Position numbers and translations under genes: made by a program. This document shows, one piece after another, positions 20,745 through 32,194 of a DNA stretch of 64,000 nucleotides. Source of the DNA: Narthecium ossifragum (taxonomy: Eukaryota; Streptophyta; Magnoliopsida; Dioscoreales; Nartheciaceae); assembly GCA_963920575.1 (NCBI GenBank), contig OY986970.1, forward strand, positions 22,389,274 through 22,453,273, given 5' to 3'. The notes beneath the pieces were generated by a model. The model saw only the letters and a list, made by a program, of their open reading frames with translations. It was not told the origin of the DNA and made no database searches. Within the stretch, counting starts at the first letter, position 1, and each line of letters opens with the position of its first letter.

Positions 20745-22739
20745 GAGAGAGTCGGTGGAGAGAGAGAAGAGCAGGTGGAGAGAGAAATATCAGGTGTGAG
20801 AGAGAAGAGAAGACCAAGTGGAGAGAGAAATATCAGGTGTGAGAGAGAAGTGAAGACCAGGTGGAGAGAGAAAGATCAGGTGAGACAGAGAGAGTCAATG
20901 GAGAGAGAAAGATGGGTGGAGAAAGAGAACACCAGGTGGAGAGAGAAGATAGGTTAAGTAAAGAATTCCTTGCATAAGTAGGGAATTCATAAAATATGTT
21001 AGGAGTTCATAGGCTAAGTAAGAGTAAGGAATTCCTTACTCTTACTTAGCCTATGAATTCCTTAGGTTTGCGAGGAATTTCTTAATTATGCTATAAATTC
21101 CTTACTCTTACTTAACCTATGAACTCCTTACTTATCATATGAATTCCCTACTTATGCGAGGAATTCCTTACTTAGCCTATGAATTCCTCGCATAAGTAAA
21201 GATTTCCTTTCTCCTCGACTCTCTCTCCTAAACTCTCTCTCCTCAACCTCTCTCTCTCTCCTCCAGCCTCTCTTTTCTCGACCTCTCTCCCTCCCTCTCC
21301 CGTCTCTCTCTCTCCTCCTCTCTCTCTCTCTCTCTCCTCCGGCCTCTCTCTCTCCTTCCTCCTTGAGCTTGAATGTCGACCAGCGTCGAGCGAACGTCCT
21401 CGAGCTCGAACGTCGACCAGCGTCGAGCGAACGTCCTCTAGCGTCGACCAGCATCGCGCGAACGTCCTCGAGCTTGAGCGTCGAGGAAACGTCAAGCCTT
21501 CTCGAGCTCGAACATCGGCTTGCGGCGATGCTCAGTTTCTGGCGACGAAGATGTTGGTGCGACGGCGAACGGCAGGAGACAACGGCGAGATTGTCTCCGG
21601 CGAGATGTTCTCATTGTAAGCAGCGGGGCGCGAGTCGCGATGTAAGCCGGTGAAGAGGGGAGGAGAAGCCGGAGTCGGAGGGGGGAGAGAGAGAGTGAGC
21701 CATAGGGAGGAGCTCGGACGATGATTGGGTTTTGTACCGAGACTGGCGATGAGGATCTGCAGCACGTGCGAGGTATTGGCCGTGGCGCCGGCAATGACGA
21801 CATCGAGCTCGGAGGAGGAAGGCGGGGCGGAGTGGAGGCGGCGGGGCGTGGGGGTTTTTGTAGGCGGGGGCGCCGGGCGAGGTGCCGGAGGAAGAGGGGG
21901 GAGAGAAAGGGAGAGGGGAGAAACAGAGGAAGGAGGAGAGAAAGGGAGAGGGGAGAAAAGGGAGAAAAGGGAGAAAAGGAGAGGGGAGAAACAGAGGAGG
22001 AAGAGGGAGGAGAGAGAGGGTGTGGGGGGAGAGAGAGAGAGAGAGAGAACGAGGAGACAGGCGGGAGAGAGAGAGAGAGGTCGAGGAGAGAGACAAGAGA
22101 GGGAGAGAGAGAGGTCGAGGAGAGAGAGTCGAGAAGAGAGAGAGAAAGAGATCGAGGACAGAGAGTCGAGGAGAGAGAGAGTTTGAGGAGAGAGAGAGGC
22201 TGGAGGAGAGAGAGAGGACGAGGAGAGAGGCGGGAGAGGGAGAGAGAGGTCGAGGAGAGAGACGGGAGAGGGAGAGAGAGAAAGGTCGAGGAGAGAGAGA
22301 AGCCGGAGGAGAGAGAGAGGTCGAGGAGAGAGAGTTAAAGAGTGAGAGTCGAGGAGAGAGAGAAAGAGGTCGAGGAGAGAGAGTCAAGGAGAGAGAGAGG
22401 GCGAGGAGAGAGAGAGAGGTTGAGGAGAGAGAGTCGAGGAGAGAGAGAGGCCGAGGAGAGAGAGAGAGAGCCCGGAGGAGAGAGGAAATATTTACTTATG
22501 CGAGGAATTCATAGGCTAAGTAAGGAATTCCTCGCATATAAGTAAGGAATTCATAGAATAAGTAAGAGTAAGGAATTTATAGCCTAAGTAAGGAATTCCT
22601 CACATAACTAAAGAATTCATAGGCCAAGTAAAAGTAAGGAATTCCTTATTCTTACTTAGCCTATGAATTCTTTACTTATTCTATGAATTCCCTACTTATG
22701 CGATGAATTCTTTACTTAGCCCATCTTCTCTATCTACAC
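20745..22739. repeat. Central part of foldback: nested palindromes and GA/CT arrays
   Basis: It contains two blocks of inverted AAGGAATTCCTT-type repeats (about 20950-21200 and 22490-22735) built from TTACTTATGCGAGGAATTC and its complement. Between them are CT-rich then GA-rich arrays around a GC-rich core (21360-21900) with repeated GTCGACCAGCGTCGAGCGAA sequence. No credible coding sequence; the long ORFs are low-complexity Arg/Glu or Ser/Leu translations. Confidence 0.65.
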
Positions 22740-23997
22740 ATGGCCTTCTCTCTCCACCCATGTTTCTCTCTCCATTGACTCCTCTCTCTTTCACCTGATC
22801 TTTCTCTCTCCACCTGGTCTTCTCTTCTCTCTCACACACCTGATCTTTCTCTCTCCACCGGTTCTTCTCTCTCTCTACTGACTCTCTCTCTCTCTCTCAC
22901 CTGGTCTCTCTCTCCACCTGGTCTTCTCTCTCTCCACCGACTCTCTCTCTCCACCCTTCTTTCTCTCTCCATCGACTCTCTCTCTCTCCACCTGGTCTTC
23001 TCTCTCTCCACCCTTCTTTCTCTCTCCATCGACTCTCTCACACCTGATCTTCTCTCCCCCCACTCTCTCTCTCTCTCTCTCTTCCGCCCCCTCTCTCCGT
23101 CCACTATTTCTTCCGCCCCATCTCTCTCCTCCGCCCCCCTCTTTCTCTCTTTCGCCCCCTCTCTCCATCCACTGTCTCTCCCCCCCCTCTCTCTTCCGCC
23201 CCTCTCTCCATCCACTGTCTCTTCCGCCCCCTCTCTCTCTCCCTCCCTCTCTCGCCAGCCGACCTCTCTCTTCTCTCCTTTCCAACTCTCTCCATTCTCA
23301 TCTCTTCCATCCGAGCGTCTCGATATCGTCCCCCGACCGCCCTTCTACCGTCCCAAGCTCGCCCCCCACCACCCCTCCGCGTCTCGAGCGTCCCCCGCCT
23401 ACGAGCCATCTCCGTCCCCTGTTCTTGAGCTCGACCCCCGCCGGCTCGACCTCTCTCTCTCCGTCAACGCCGACGTCTCTCTCTCTCCTCGACCTCTCCC
23501 CATGGCGCCGGCAATGATGCATCGAGCTCGGAGAGGAAGGTGGGGCGGGGGCCGCCGGGCGAGGTACCGGAGAAGAGGGAGGAGAGAGAAACAGAGGGAG
23601 GAGAGAAAGTGAGAGGGGAGAAAACAGAGGAAGAGGGAGGAGAGAAAGGGAGAGGGGAGAAAAGGGAGAAAGGGAGAAAAGGGAGAAAAGGAGAGGGGAG
23701 AAACAGAGGAGGAAGAGGGAGGAGAGAGAGGTTGGGGAGAGAGAGAGAGGACGAGGAGAGAGGCGAGAGAGAGAGAGAGAGACAGGAGGAGAGAGAGAGG
23801 AGACCATTTTGAGAGAGAGAGAGAGTCGATGGAGAGAGAAGACCAGATGGAGAGAGAGGCAAGAGGCGAGAGAGAGGTCGAGGACAGAGAGGCGGGAGGA
23901 GAGAGAGAACCTCAACACTCTATTTTTTTGTTCTACAGGTGAACGGTATCTCCTAAGTAATAACTAATAACTAAATATTCCTAACTAATAACCAAGG
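22740..23997 (-). repeat. Right arm of giant foldback element
   Basis: Inverted partner of 12594-13787: CT-rich array, GC-rich block, GA-rich array, then GTGAACGGTATCTCC and ...CTAATAACCAAGG directly at the assembly gap. The true outer end lies in the gap. Confidence 0.75.
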
Positions 23998-24197
23998 NNN
24001 NNNNNNNNNNNNNNNNNNNNNNNNNNNNNNNNNNNNNNNNNNNNNNNNNNNNNNNNNNNNNNNNNNNNNNNNNNNNNNNNNNNNNNNNNNNNNNNNNNNN
24101 NNNNNNNNNNNNNNNNNNNNNNNNNNNNNNNNNNNNNNNNNNNNNNNNNNNNNNNNNNNNNNNNNNNNNNNNNNNNNNNNNNNNNNNNNNNNNNNNN
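23998..24197. other. Assembly gap (200 N)
   Basis: Exactly 200 N, the same length as the second gap, so a placeholder of unknown true size. It removes the foldback terminus and most of the region upstream of the P450 gene. Confidence 0.98.
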
Positions 24198-24357
24198 AAA
24201 GAGAGGGAGAGGGAACGGGAACGGGGGAGGGTAGAGGGAGATGATGGGACGGGGACTCACGTCCTATCTCTCTCTCTCAGCTGAAGGGTGAGTAGGTGGG
24301 TGGGTGGGTGAGTGGGTGGGAGGAAGAAAGGGGAGGGATCTGAAATATCCGTTACTC

Positions 24358-24364
24358 TATAAAA
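24358..24364 (+). promoter_or_regulatory. TATA-box candidate of the P450 gene
   Basis: TATAAAA lies 33 bp before the chosen ATG. A start site 25-32 bp downstream would leave almost no 5' UTR, so either the leader is extremely short or another promoter is used. Confidence 0.4.
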
Positions 24365-24390
24365 GAGAGGGGAGGGATCTGAAGGGAGCC

Positions 24391-26603
24391 ATGGAGCTTG
24401 AGCAAGGGTTGGTGGACAAGGCATGGCTCCTATGTGGGACGGCGGTGGCCATCGCGGCGTTGGCATGGATATGGTGGATCACAGAGTGGGTGTGGTTGCA
24501 GCCAAGGCGGCTCGAGCGCGCTCTCTGCTCCCAGGGCCTTCGCGGCACCAATTATCGACCCCTCATCGGCGATCTACCGGAAGACATCCGTCTAAACATC
24601 CAAGCACGCTCCAAGCCCATGGAACTCAACCACGACATTGCCCCCCGAGTTCTTCCTCTGTGGTCTCGCGCCATGGGGCAGTATGGTAATGATCCTCTTG
24701 CTTAGAGATCTCATTTGATTCTTACTCGTGTCTCTGTACAGCTTCTAATGGTTAAATTTCTATTTCAAAGATTTTAGTCCATAGAATGAAACTTTGCATG
24801 CATGGTTGCCTTGCTTTGGTAAATTTTTCCCTGAAAAGAGTTTCTCGGTGGAATGATTGATTGATTGTCTCTTATATATACATGTAGGGAGGATTTCTTT
24901 TACTTGGCCTGGAACTATTCCTAGGGTGACCCTGATGGATCCTGAGTTGATGAGAGAAGTTTTAGCTAACAAATTTGACCAGTTTCTGAAACCAAGTGTA
25001 AGCCCTATTGCAAAGCAGGTTTTTACAGGACTCGTAAGCCACGAGGGCGAGAAATGGGCCACTCACAGGAAGATCCTTAACCCTTCTTTCCATGTCGAGA
25101 AGTTGAAGGTAATCAGATCCTTCTATGTTTCAGATAGACCATAAATAGTTTCAAAACATGAAAAAATAATTGTAGCATTTAGCTTATGTTTTGCAGCGTA
25201 TGTCGCCTGCTTTTTCTGCTTGTTGTGATGAGTTGATCGCCAAATGGGATCACTCAATCGGTTCGGATGGAGTTCGCGAAATAGATGTCTGGCTTGAACT
25301 GCAGAACTTCACTGGAGATGTCATTACCCGAACAGCATTTGGCAGCAGCTTGCGCGAAGGGAGACGCATCTTCCAACTTCAAGTAGAAGCAGCTGAACTC
25401 TTTGTCAAGAGTGTAATGATGCCACAAATTCCTGGCTACAGGTCCGAATATTTGTTCTGATGTAATTTTCATGATGTTATTAATGAATGTTTTCTAAAAT
25501 TCAAACATATATTTTTTATGATCTACTGCAGGTTTGTTCCCACGCCGGCGAACAGAAGGAGAAGAGAAATAGAGAGAGAGATTCGATCATTCCTGAGACC
25601 CATGATTGAGGAGAGAGAGAGGGCTACCAAAAATGGGGAAGGCAGTGAGGATGACCTACTGGGCATGCTCCTGCAATCTAATATCAGATATTCCAAAGAA
25701 CATAGGGATGGCAAAGGCAATATTGCTATGACTACCGATGATATGATCGATGAATGCAAGAACCTCTACTTCGCCGGGCAGGAGACAACATCAGTTCTGC
25801 TTACATGGACTATGATCGTCTTAAGCATGCATCCAAGCTGGCAGGAGCGTGCAAGAGAAGAAGTTATGCAAGTCTATGGAAAAAATAAACCAGATTATGA
25901 CGGTTTAAGCCGCTTAAAGATTGTAAGTATTCTCATCATCAGTACATACTATGTATGGAGCTGTATCTACACCGTACCATCATTACCAACAGTCCAAATC
26001 TATTTGAATCTCATCCAACGATATGAATCATTAATAAAATACTCATTAAGAATCAAATGCTAAAGATCTGATCGTTGGATGAGATTTAACCAGGTGTGGC
26101 AGTTGGTATGATGGTACGAGCTAAAGCTAAACAGAAACTACATACATCTTTTACTTAATTTAATGCATATTTTGCAGGTGAGTATGGTTCTATACGAGGT
26201 GTTGAGGCTATACCCACCAGTAACCTTCCTCTTCAGAAGAACCTGCAAGACGGTGAAACTCGGCGGGATCACATATCCGCCAGGAGTGCATCTAACACTC
26301 CCTACAATCTTCATTCACCATGATCCAAAGTACTGGGGAGAGGATGCCAATGAGTTCAGGCCTGAAAGATTTGCTGAAGGTGTGTCTAAGGCATCGAAGG
26401 ATCAAGTGGCCTTCTTTCCATTTGGTGGGGGTCCTAGGATTTGCATCGGCCAGAACTTCGCTTTGATTGAAGCCAAGATGGGCTTGAGCCTGATTCTCCA
26501 GCACTTTTCCTTTGAGCTTTCACCATCATACGCCCATGCTCCTTGCACTATTCTTACTCTTCAGACGCAGCATGGAGCTCCTTTAATGCTGCGTCGGCTC
26601 TAA
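24391..26603 (+). CDS. Cytochrome P450, CYP72A-type (five exons)
   Basis: Exons 24391-24685, 24888-25108, 25197-25441, 25532-25922 and 26178-26603. All introns are GT-AG, frames join cleanly, and the product is 525 aa, the usual CYP72A length. A hydrophobic N-terminal ER anchor spans about residues 11-32. Motifs present are the I-helix AGQETT (335-340), ExxR in YEVLR (E391-R394), PERF (446-449) and the heme loop [13 protein letters not shown] with the thiolate Cys473. The [11 protein letters not shown] and [12 protein letters not shown] segments point to the CYP72 clan, whose members oxidise hydrophobic substrates such as triterpenoids, gibberellins or iridoids. The substrate cannot be told from sequence. 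The ATG was chosen because it directly precedes the anchor; an in-frame ATG at 24304 would add 29 poorly matching residues. No lesion is seen, so it is probably functional. Confidence 0.93.
25974..26117. mobile_element. MITE-like inverted-repeat element in P450 intron 4
   Basis: GTACCATCATTACCAAC at the left returns inverted as GTTGGTATGATGGTAC at the right. The inner arms GAATCTCATCCAACGAT and ATCGTTGGATGAGATT also pair. Total length is 144 bp with an AT-rich loop. This is the structure of a miniature inverted-repeat transposon. No clear target duplication was found, so the family is undetermined. Confidence 0.7.
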
Positions 26604-27641
26604 TGGGCTAGTTAGCTCGAGTTAAAATAAAAGCCGAATGTGTCATGATCTGTTACGACTCGGTCTGACTCAGACCCAGCTGGCCCATGTTCGGTTGGGT
26701 TGGACCCGACTAGGTGGGCCCACGTACAAGACCTGGGCGGCCCACCATGGCCAACCCCTTGGCCTCTTTATTTTCCTTATTTCCTTAGTTTAGATAAGTG
26801 AGTCTTGGTTCTAGTTACTATTTTCCATGTAATTTTTCTTTCCACTTGAGTCTAGGTTTCTTTCCTAGATAGACTCTGTCCCTTACAAACCCTAATACCT
26901 CCTTTTATAAGGTTAAGGAGAGACCAGACCAACTCATACATGGACTCAAACATGAATTAACCTAATACAAGTAACTAAACCCGGAATTCAAAGAGGAGAA
27001 AACCGACTAGAAATAGGAAATTTGCTAAAAACGAAAAGACTGATCAAACTGCCTAAAAAGGAAAGTTTTTCACTACAACAAGATTTTAAGCCAAAGGAAA
27101 AGGAATCTGTAGATTCGGAGGTCAAGGTCATGGAGCGATCTTCGATCTTCAATGAAACATGACGGGCTCATCGATCCGGTCGTTTCGACTGGTCGTACGC
27201 CCCGATCGGACGTCGTGGTCGAAAGTTATGCCCATCCGACGGTCGGGGTCGTAGTCTGAACGTGTCCGGATCGCCTAGGGAGCCGCTTCGGATCGGACTT
27301 GGTCAGGTCCGGGCTTGGTCATGCATCAGTCTACTAGTGATGGTTAAATCCTAGTAGCAAGTTCTAATCCTTAGTTTTAGACTCTATAAAAGAGTTCCAA
27401 TCATTTAGTCTTTTTTTTATCCTCAATCAATATATAACAAGACCATTGGGCTTCACACCAACGTGTGTTAAAGATTGGGTTGAGCCTTCGGCTTCTTTTG
27501 GGTTGGATCTCCGAATCCTTTGGTGTTATTCGAAGTGCCTTCTAGAGCCCACGTCGCCGCGTTGGACCAACATTTTCTCCCTCTCCGTCAATTTCTCTCT
27601 CCTTGAAGTCATCGCCACGTCCCTACCTTGTCAATGCCACA
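26604..27641. other. Intergenic: LTR-like remnants downstream of the P450
   Basis: No gene seen. From about 26645 there is an LTR-like start (TGTTACGACTCGGTC). At 26895-27330 lies a dispersed repeat whose inverted copy is at 50120-50600. At 27380-27450 a TATAAAAGAGTTCC and AT-rich segment resembles an R/U5 region. A GC-poor stretch then leads into the CACTA element. Confidence 0.5.
26895..27330 (+). repeat. Dispersed repeat, copy 1
   Basis: It contains CCAACTCATACATG, GAGGAGAAAAYC, a TAGAAATAGGAAATTTG segment, GGTCAAGGTCATGGAG, a CGTTTCGACTGGTCG segment and CCGATCGGACGTCGTGG, in the same order as the reverse complement of 50120-50600. Probably part of one retroelement family; strand-biased differences are scattered. 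Confidence 0.75.
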
Positions 27642-28229
27642 CACTACAAAAAAATCGGGATTTCACGACAAAAAATTTCGTGACAATAAGTCTTATATTT
27701 GTCACTATATACTTGTCGTGACGAATATATTTCATCACCAGGTTTGTTACAACAAGTCCGTCGCAATAAGTTTATTATGATAAATGTAGCAATTTATTAC
27801 AATAGATGTATATAAGTTACGACAAACAAAAATTCATCGCCATAAAACTAATACCAGTGACAAAATATTTCGTCACCACAAATAAAAGACTTCGTGGCCA
27901 TATGAATGTTTTTGTCACAATAGACATGTTCGACATGAAGGATATTACGACCAAAATATTTTGTCACTATAATTTTTAACAAAATTTTTGTCACAATATG
28001 TTTGTCGCAATAAACATATTTATTCCGACAAATGATTTCATCACAATCTAGTATAAAAATAGCGACAAAATATTTTATTACAATAAATGTGATTATTGTG
28101 ACAAAATAATTTCATTACAAATGTCTATTTAACTTATAATAACAAAATAATTTGTCACAAAAGACACCAAAATTGTGACATATTTTGTCACCATAGATAC
28201 TAATTTTGTAGAGATTAATAAGATTATTT

Positions 28230-31200
28230 CAGTTGACAAGCTCCTCTTCTTTGTTAGCTTCCTCCAGCTCTCTTAATCCCCCAACCTTCCTCTCAATTTC
28301 CTCAATCAGTTCCTCTCTCCATAGCTCTGCTCTTGCATTCTCCTCTATATCTTCTTCCTGCATCCATAAATATCAAACACTTGTTTCTATGAAGACAGTT
28401 CAATTCACATATAAATCTGTAACTTAGACAATAGTCATACCTTTTCATACAACCAGTGCATTGTCCCGTCTCCTCCATCTTTCCTATAAGCCTCTCCATC
28501 ATATATAGAATGGATCCTAAAGAATAAGTTGTTTGTCATTCGTAGAATTATAATATAAACAACTAAATCAGCTGCTCTTTTAATACAATATTCACGTTGT
28601 GTAGGCTCATGATCATTTGAGCCCATACGTGAGGAAGACGTATTGAAGCAGTTAAAATTCAATCTTAAGCTTTTGGCTGAACACCAATAAATTTCAGATA
28701 ATGGACGTGGAAGTAAAGGGATGTACATGGGCTTACGTACCTTTGTTGATCCAAAGAAACAGCAACCCCAGCATGTGAACATGATGTACATGGTGTCTAT
28801 AAAAAGCAACTTTGATTTGAGAGGCCATTGTATCATACCATATAGTAAAGAGGTGAGAGGGGATTGAGATGCTTGGAATACTAACTGATATTCTTCATGG
28901 TTTCATCAATTGAAAGGTCTAATTTGCGTCAGTTCAAACTGTTTTATAAGGGTGCTCTGTAAATGTGTCCTTGAGAAACAAGAAGATCATGTCGAGTATG
29001 TCCGAAAAAAAGGGAAGCATCACAGCATATGTAGAGCTGAATCATGAATAGATGTATTAACTTCTAAGCAAATGAGAACCACTATTTGGTTCAAGCAAGT
29101 CAATTCCTAGAGACCATGAAGAGCATGAGTTTTTCAGACATATAAAAAATATCAACAAGTTAGCTATAAGAGAGAATTGAGTTATGAAAGTTGATAAATC
29201 TAAAGAGTAATGATAGACTACCAACTCCCATAAACAAATTACAGCATAATTTTATGAAAGTTGATAAAAATATCAACAAGTCAGCTAATCTTTCTTCCTG
29301 ATGTCTGAAAGAATTCTGAAATGTAGTAGGAAGATGACAAACTGGGGATTAGCGTTGGATATATCTATTCATATGTTGCTATGAACACTACAATAACGGT
29401 CAAATGTGTAACCAACTTACATAGGTTGAGCAAATACAGCAAAATCTCTTGCATGTGCAGTGTGGAAGGAATATATTAACAAATTACTGCATCACCAATC
29501 TTCTAAGCCATTATCTTCTGAACTCAGATTCCATTTCATAAACTATATATTCATAACATCAACTTAAACAATTTGCATTGTTGTGTATTTATTCTTGACC
29601 CACTAGATCAATACAAATCAATACACATATTGATTCACAATAAAGAGTAGGTAGGACAAGGATGCACTCATGCACATGCTATTAGATAGCCTTGAAAGGT
29701 CTGATTTTGACCACCCCTCTACAAGCTTCTGAGGAGCCATTAAAAGGGATTCCAATTACTTCAAAGCCGACCTCAGTGTTAATTGATGAAGATGAAAACT
29801 GCATTTATCTATTTCGAACATGTGACATACTAATTTTGATATTTTACAGCGAAGAGACAAGCTCTGCATTAGGGTGATAACAGCCAACATGCAAGCTAAC
29901 TTTGCCTATCTCCTTAGTATCCAATTACTTGATATCTGGAGCACTAATTCATCTTTTTGGTCAACAATCTCTCGTAGTCTTGCAGAAGCTAGATTGTCTG
30001 ATCCAATAGCTTTAAAATTGTCCCAACATTCTATAGTCATTTTAAACTATCATATTGTCATTTGCAATTTTTCAGGTCCTCAATAACTAGTCATTTTAAA
30101 CTATCAGATTACGCTTAATGAGGCATGTATCCTCCTATAAAGTAACCTAGTATACAAATTCTATTGAGAAAGACACATATACCTTAAGGTATAGCAAAGA
30201 AGAATAGCTGCAAAAGTTTTTCTGACTCATCAATAGAGCTGAAAATTGGGGTCATCAACTACAAAATTAAACTACAAGAGGGTTCCCTTCCGGTGCTTCT
30301 TTTTCCGATAATTCTTGTTTTTAGAGTTTTGAAGTACAAGTTGTAGTCTTTCTCAGGAGGAGGATTGGAAGGGTCCACTGCGTATGGCTCACTAAATGGA
30401 ACAGTACTTTTGACATGCATAGGATCACAGGAAGATGACAGCATTTTCCTTGCACAATTCTCCTAAGCATATTGCTTTCCCAGAGAATAGACAAGTATTC
30501 GGCTTAGCAGTTTATGTCCAGGAAATTAATTCAATTACAGGTTTTATAAAGGTTGCATGTGCTATTATTGCCAGATTCTTCCTATTAAATTAAAAATAAG
30601 AACCTAAGATGCAAAAATCATAGCTTTAGACACACACAAGCCCTGGCTGTTGCAGGCCTGTGCATGAAAGTCAAATCGATGGTAAACGAGATAATAATAT
30701 ACAAAATTAGAGCTTTTGGCATATGACACTTCTTCAGGAACCCACTAGGCATATACAAAATTCCAGAACTACAAAAAAGATTCAAAGCAGCTATTCTCAT
30801 TCCAAATTCAAAACTTATCACTTCAAATGTCCAAGAGCAGACAAGAAATCATAACCATAGAACTGCTATCATGAGTTGCATAACAAAATCCAATGGAAAT
30901 TATCAGAGAGAGAATTTTAACAAGCTTACCCTTATGCAGCTTGAAGCCTTCAAGCAGAGAATCCAATTGTTTCCTTAATGACCTTAACCGCCAGATAGCC
31001 ACCATGGCGAAGAGCAGGGCTTCACCGCCGGATAGCCACCATGGCGAAGAGCAGGGCTTGCTTCTTGCGGGATGCAGCTTGAAGCCTTCAAGCAGAGAAT
31101 CCAATTGTTTCCTTAATGACCTTAACCGCCGGATAGCCACCATGGCGAAGAGCAGGACTTGCTTCTTGCTGGCTCTAGCACCAGACCCCGAGGAAGATCA

Positions 31201-31690
31201 ACGGCCACAGCCAGAGGAAGGCCGGCCGGATCTTTGCCGGAATCCATGGCAGGAGGGAAAGCAAGCTTCCCCCAGCATGGGAAAACGCCCAAACAGGGCT
31301 CGGAGAGATGCCCCGGACCACGGGGGTCCTTCTCCGGCGCTGCAGTCGCCGAGGGAGGTCCCCGATGTCCTCCACGACATCTTCCCCGGTGACCCATCTC
31401 CGGTAACCGCGAAGCCCCTCAAATACTCACCGTAAAAACCCACAAAAAGAAGAGATCGGAGGGGAAAAGAAGAGAGGAGCTCACCTGAGCCAAGAAGGAG
31501 ACGAAATTCGGCGGAAACCTCGCCGGATCTATCCTTTTTCCGGCGATCTCCACCTCTCCTCCTGGTTTTCTTCCTCCTTTCTTCCTTTCCTGCTTCTCCG
31601 GCGCCGGCGATCCCTCTTCCTCCTCCCACTCCCTCTACCTTCCCCCTTCTCTCTCTCTGGATCTCTCTCTCTCGGGTCCGGCTGGGTGAG
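28230..31690 (-). pseudogene. Gene-like insert inside the CACTA element, unidentified
   Basis: On the minus strand a GC-rich leader (about 31690-31150) resembles a plant 5' UTR and first exon. It is followed by AT-rich intron-like DNA and short open segments, for example near 30444-30259 (DPSNPPPEKDYNLYFKTLK) and 28836-28435. No fragment matches a family I recognise, and splice joints could not be established. It may be a captured host gene in decay or an unusual transposase gene. Confidence 0.35.
30937..31155. repeat. Tandem duplication inside the CACTA insert
   Basis: A ~132-bp unit beginning GCAGCTTGAAGCCTTCAAGC and containing GATAGCCACCATGGCGAAGA is present twice (from about 30937 and about 31068). 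A shorter extra copy of the CACCATGGCGAAGAGCAGG part lies between. By eye the copies differ only slightly, so the duplication is young. Confidence 0.8.
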
Positions 31691-32194
31691 GTGAGATGAG
31701 GATGAGAGAGAGAAAAATATTAGGGAGAAGGCAAGGTCGGTGGAGTGGGTGGGAAGTTTTGCAGAAAACCCCCTGCAAAAATACAAATTACACGAAAGCC
31801 CCTCTAATTTAAATAAAAGCTCAAAAATTTTACACTTAGGCCCTTACATTTACAATAAGATATAAGATATTATATTATTATGACGAATATCTTTGTCACT
31901 TTATATTTATATATAAGTTTACTGTGACAATACTATTTTGACAAGATAATTTTTGTCACTATATAATTATTCACATCTTATTGTAACAAATTATTGTGAC
32001 ATTGGCATAGTTTGTCACAATTACTGATTTATTACGACAAACTATTGTGATGAAATTACAAGTAGTTGCAATTACATCATTGGGCATGTATTATTGTGAC
32101 AAAGCTGATATTGGTTGCAATATGTGTCTTTTTTGTGACAAATTCGCATTTATCGCAATCGATTTCGTAACTATATATCATATTTGTTGTAGTG

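Larger units (their letters stand above)
27642..32194. mobile_element. CACTA (En/Spm-type) DNA transposon, non-autonomous
   Basis: It starts CACTACAAAAAAATC and ends TTTGTTGTAGTG, the CACTA terminal motif, flanked by a perfect 3-bp duplication ACA (27639-27641, 32195-32197). Both subterminal regions (27660-28220 and 31850-32190) are dense in short TTTGTGACAAA-like repeats, as expected for TNPA-type binding sites. At 4,553 bp the interior shows no recognisable transposase. It carries gene-like sequence with CT-rich and GC-rich parts (about 28230-31690) that may be captured host DNA. Confidence 0.88.

Noticed and set aside
21611..23918. Arg/Glu-rich ORFs of 130-260 codons
   Set aside because: Same low-complexity arrays in the foldback loop and right arm; no domain or codon bias.
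24304..24390. Upstream in-frame start of the P450
   Set aside because: It would add 29 residues rich in Gly/Lys/Arg ahead of the membrane anchor, unlike any CYP72A N-terminus, and it lies over the TATA candidate.
30893..31435. 180-aa plus-strand ORF in the CACTA element
   Set aside because: It contains the internal tandem duplication, so its length is inflated by it, and no family is recognisable.
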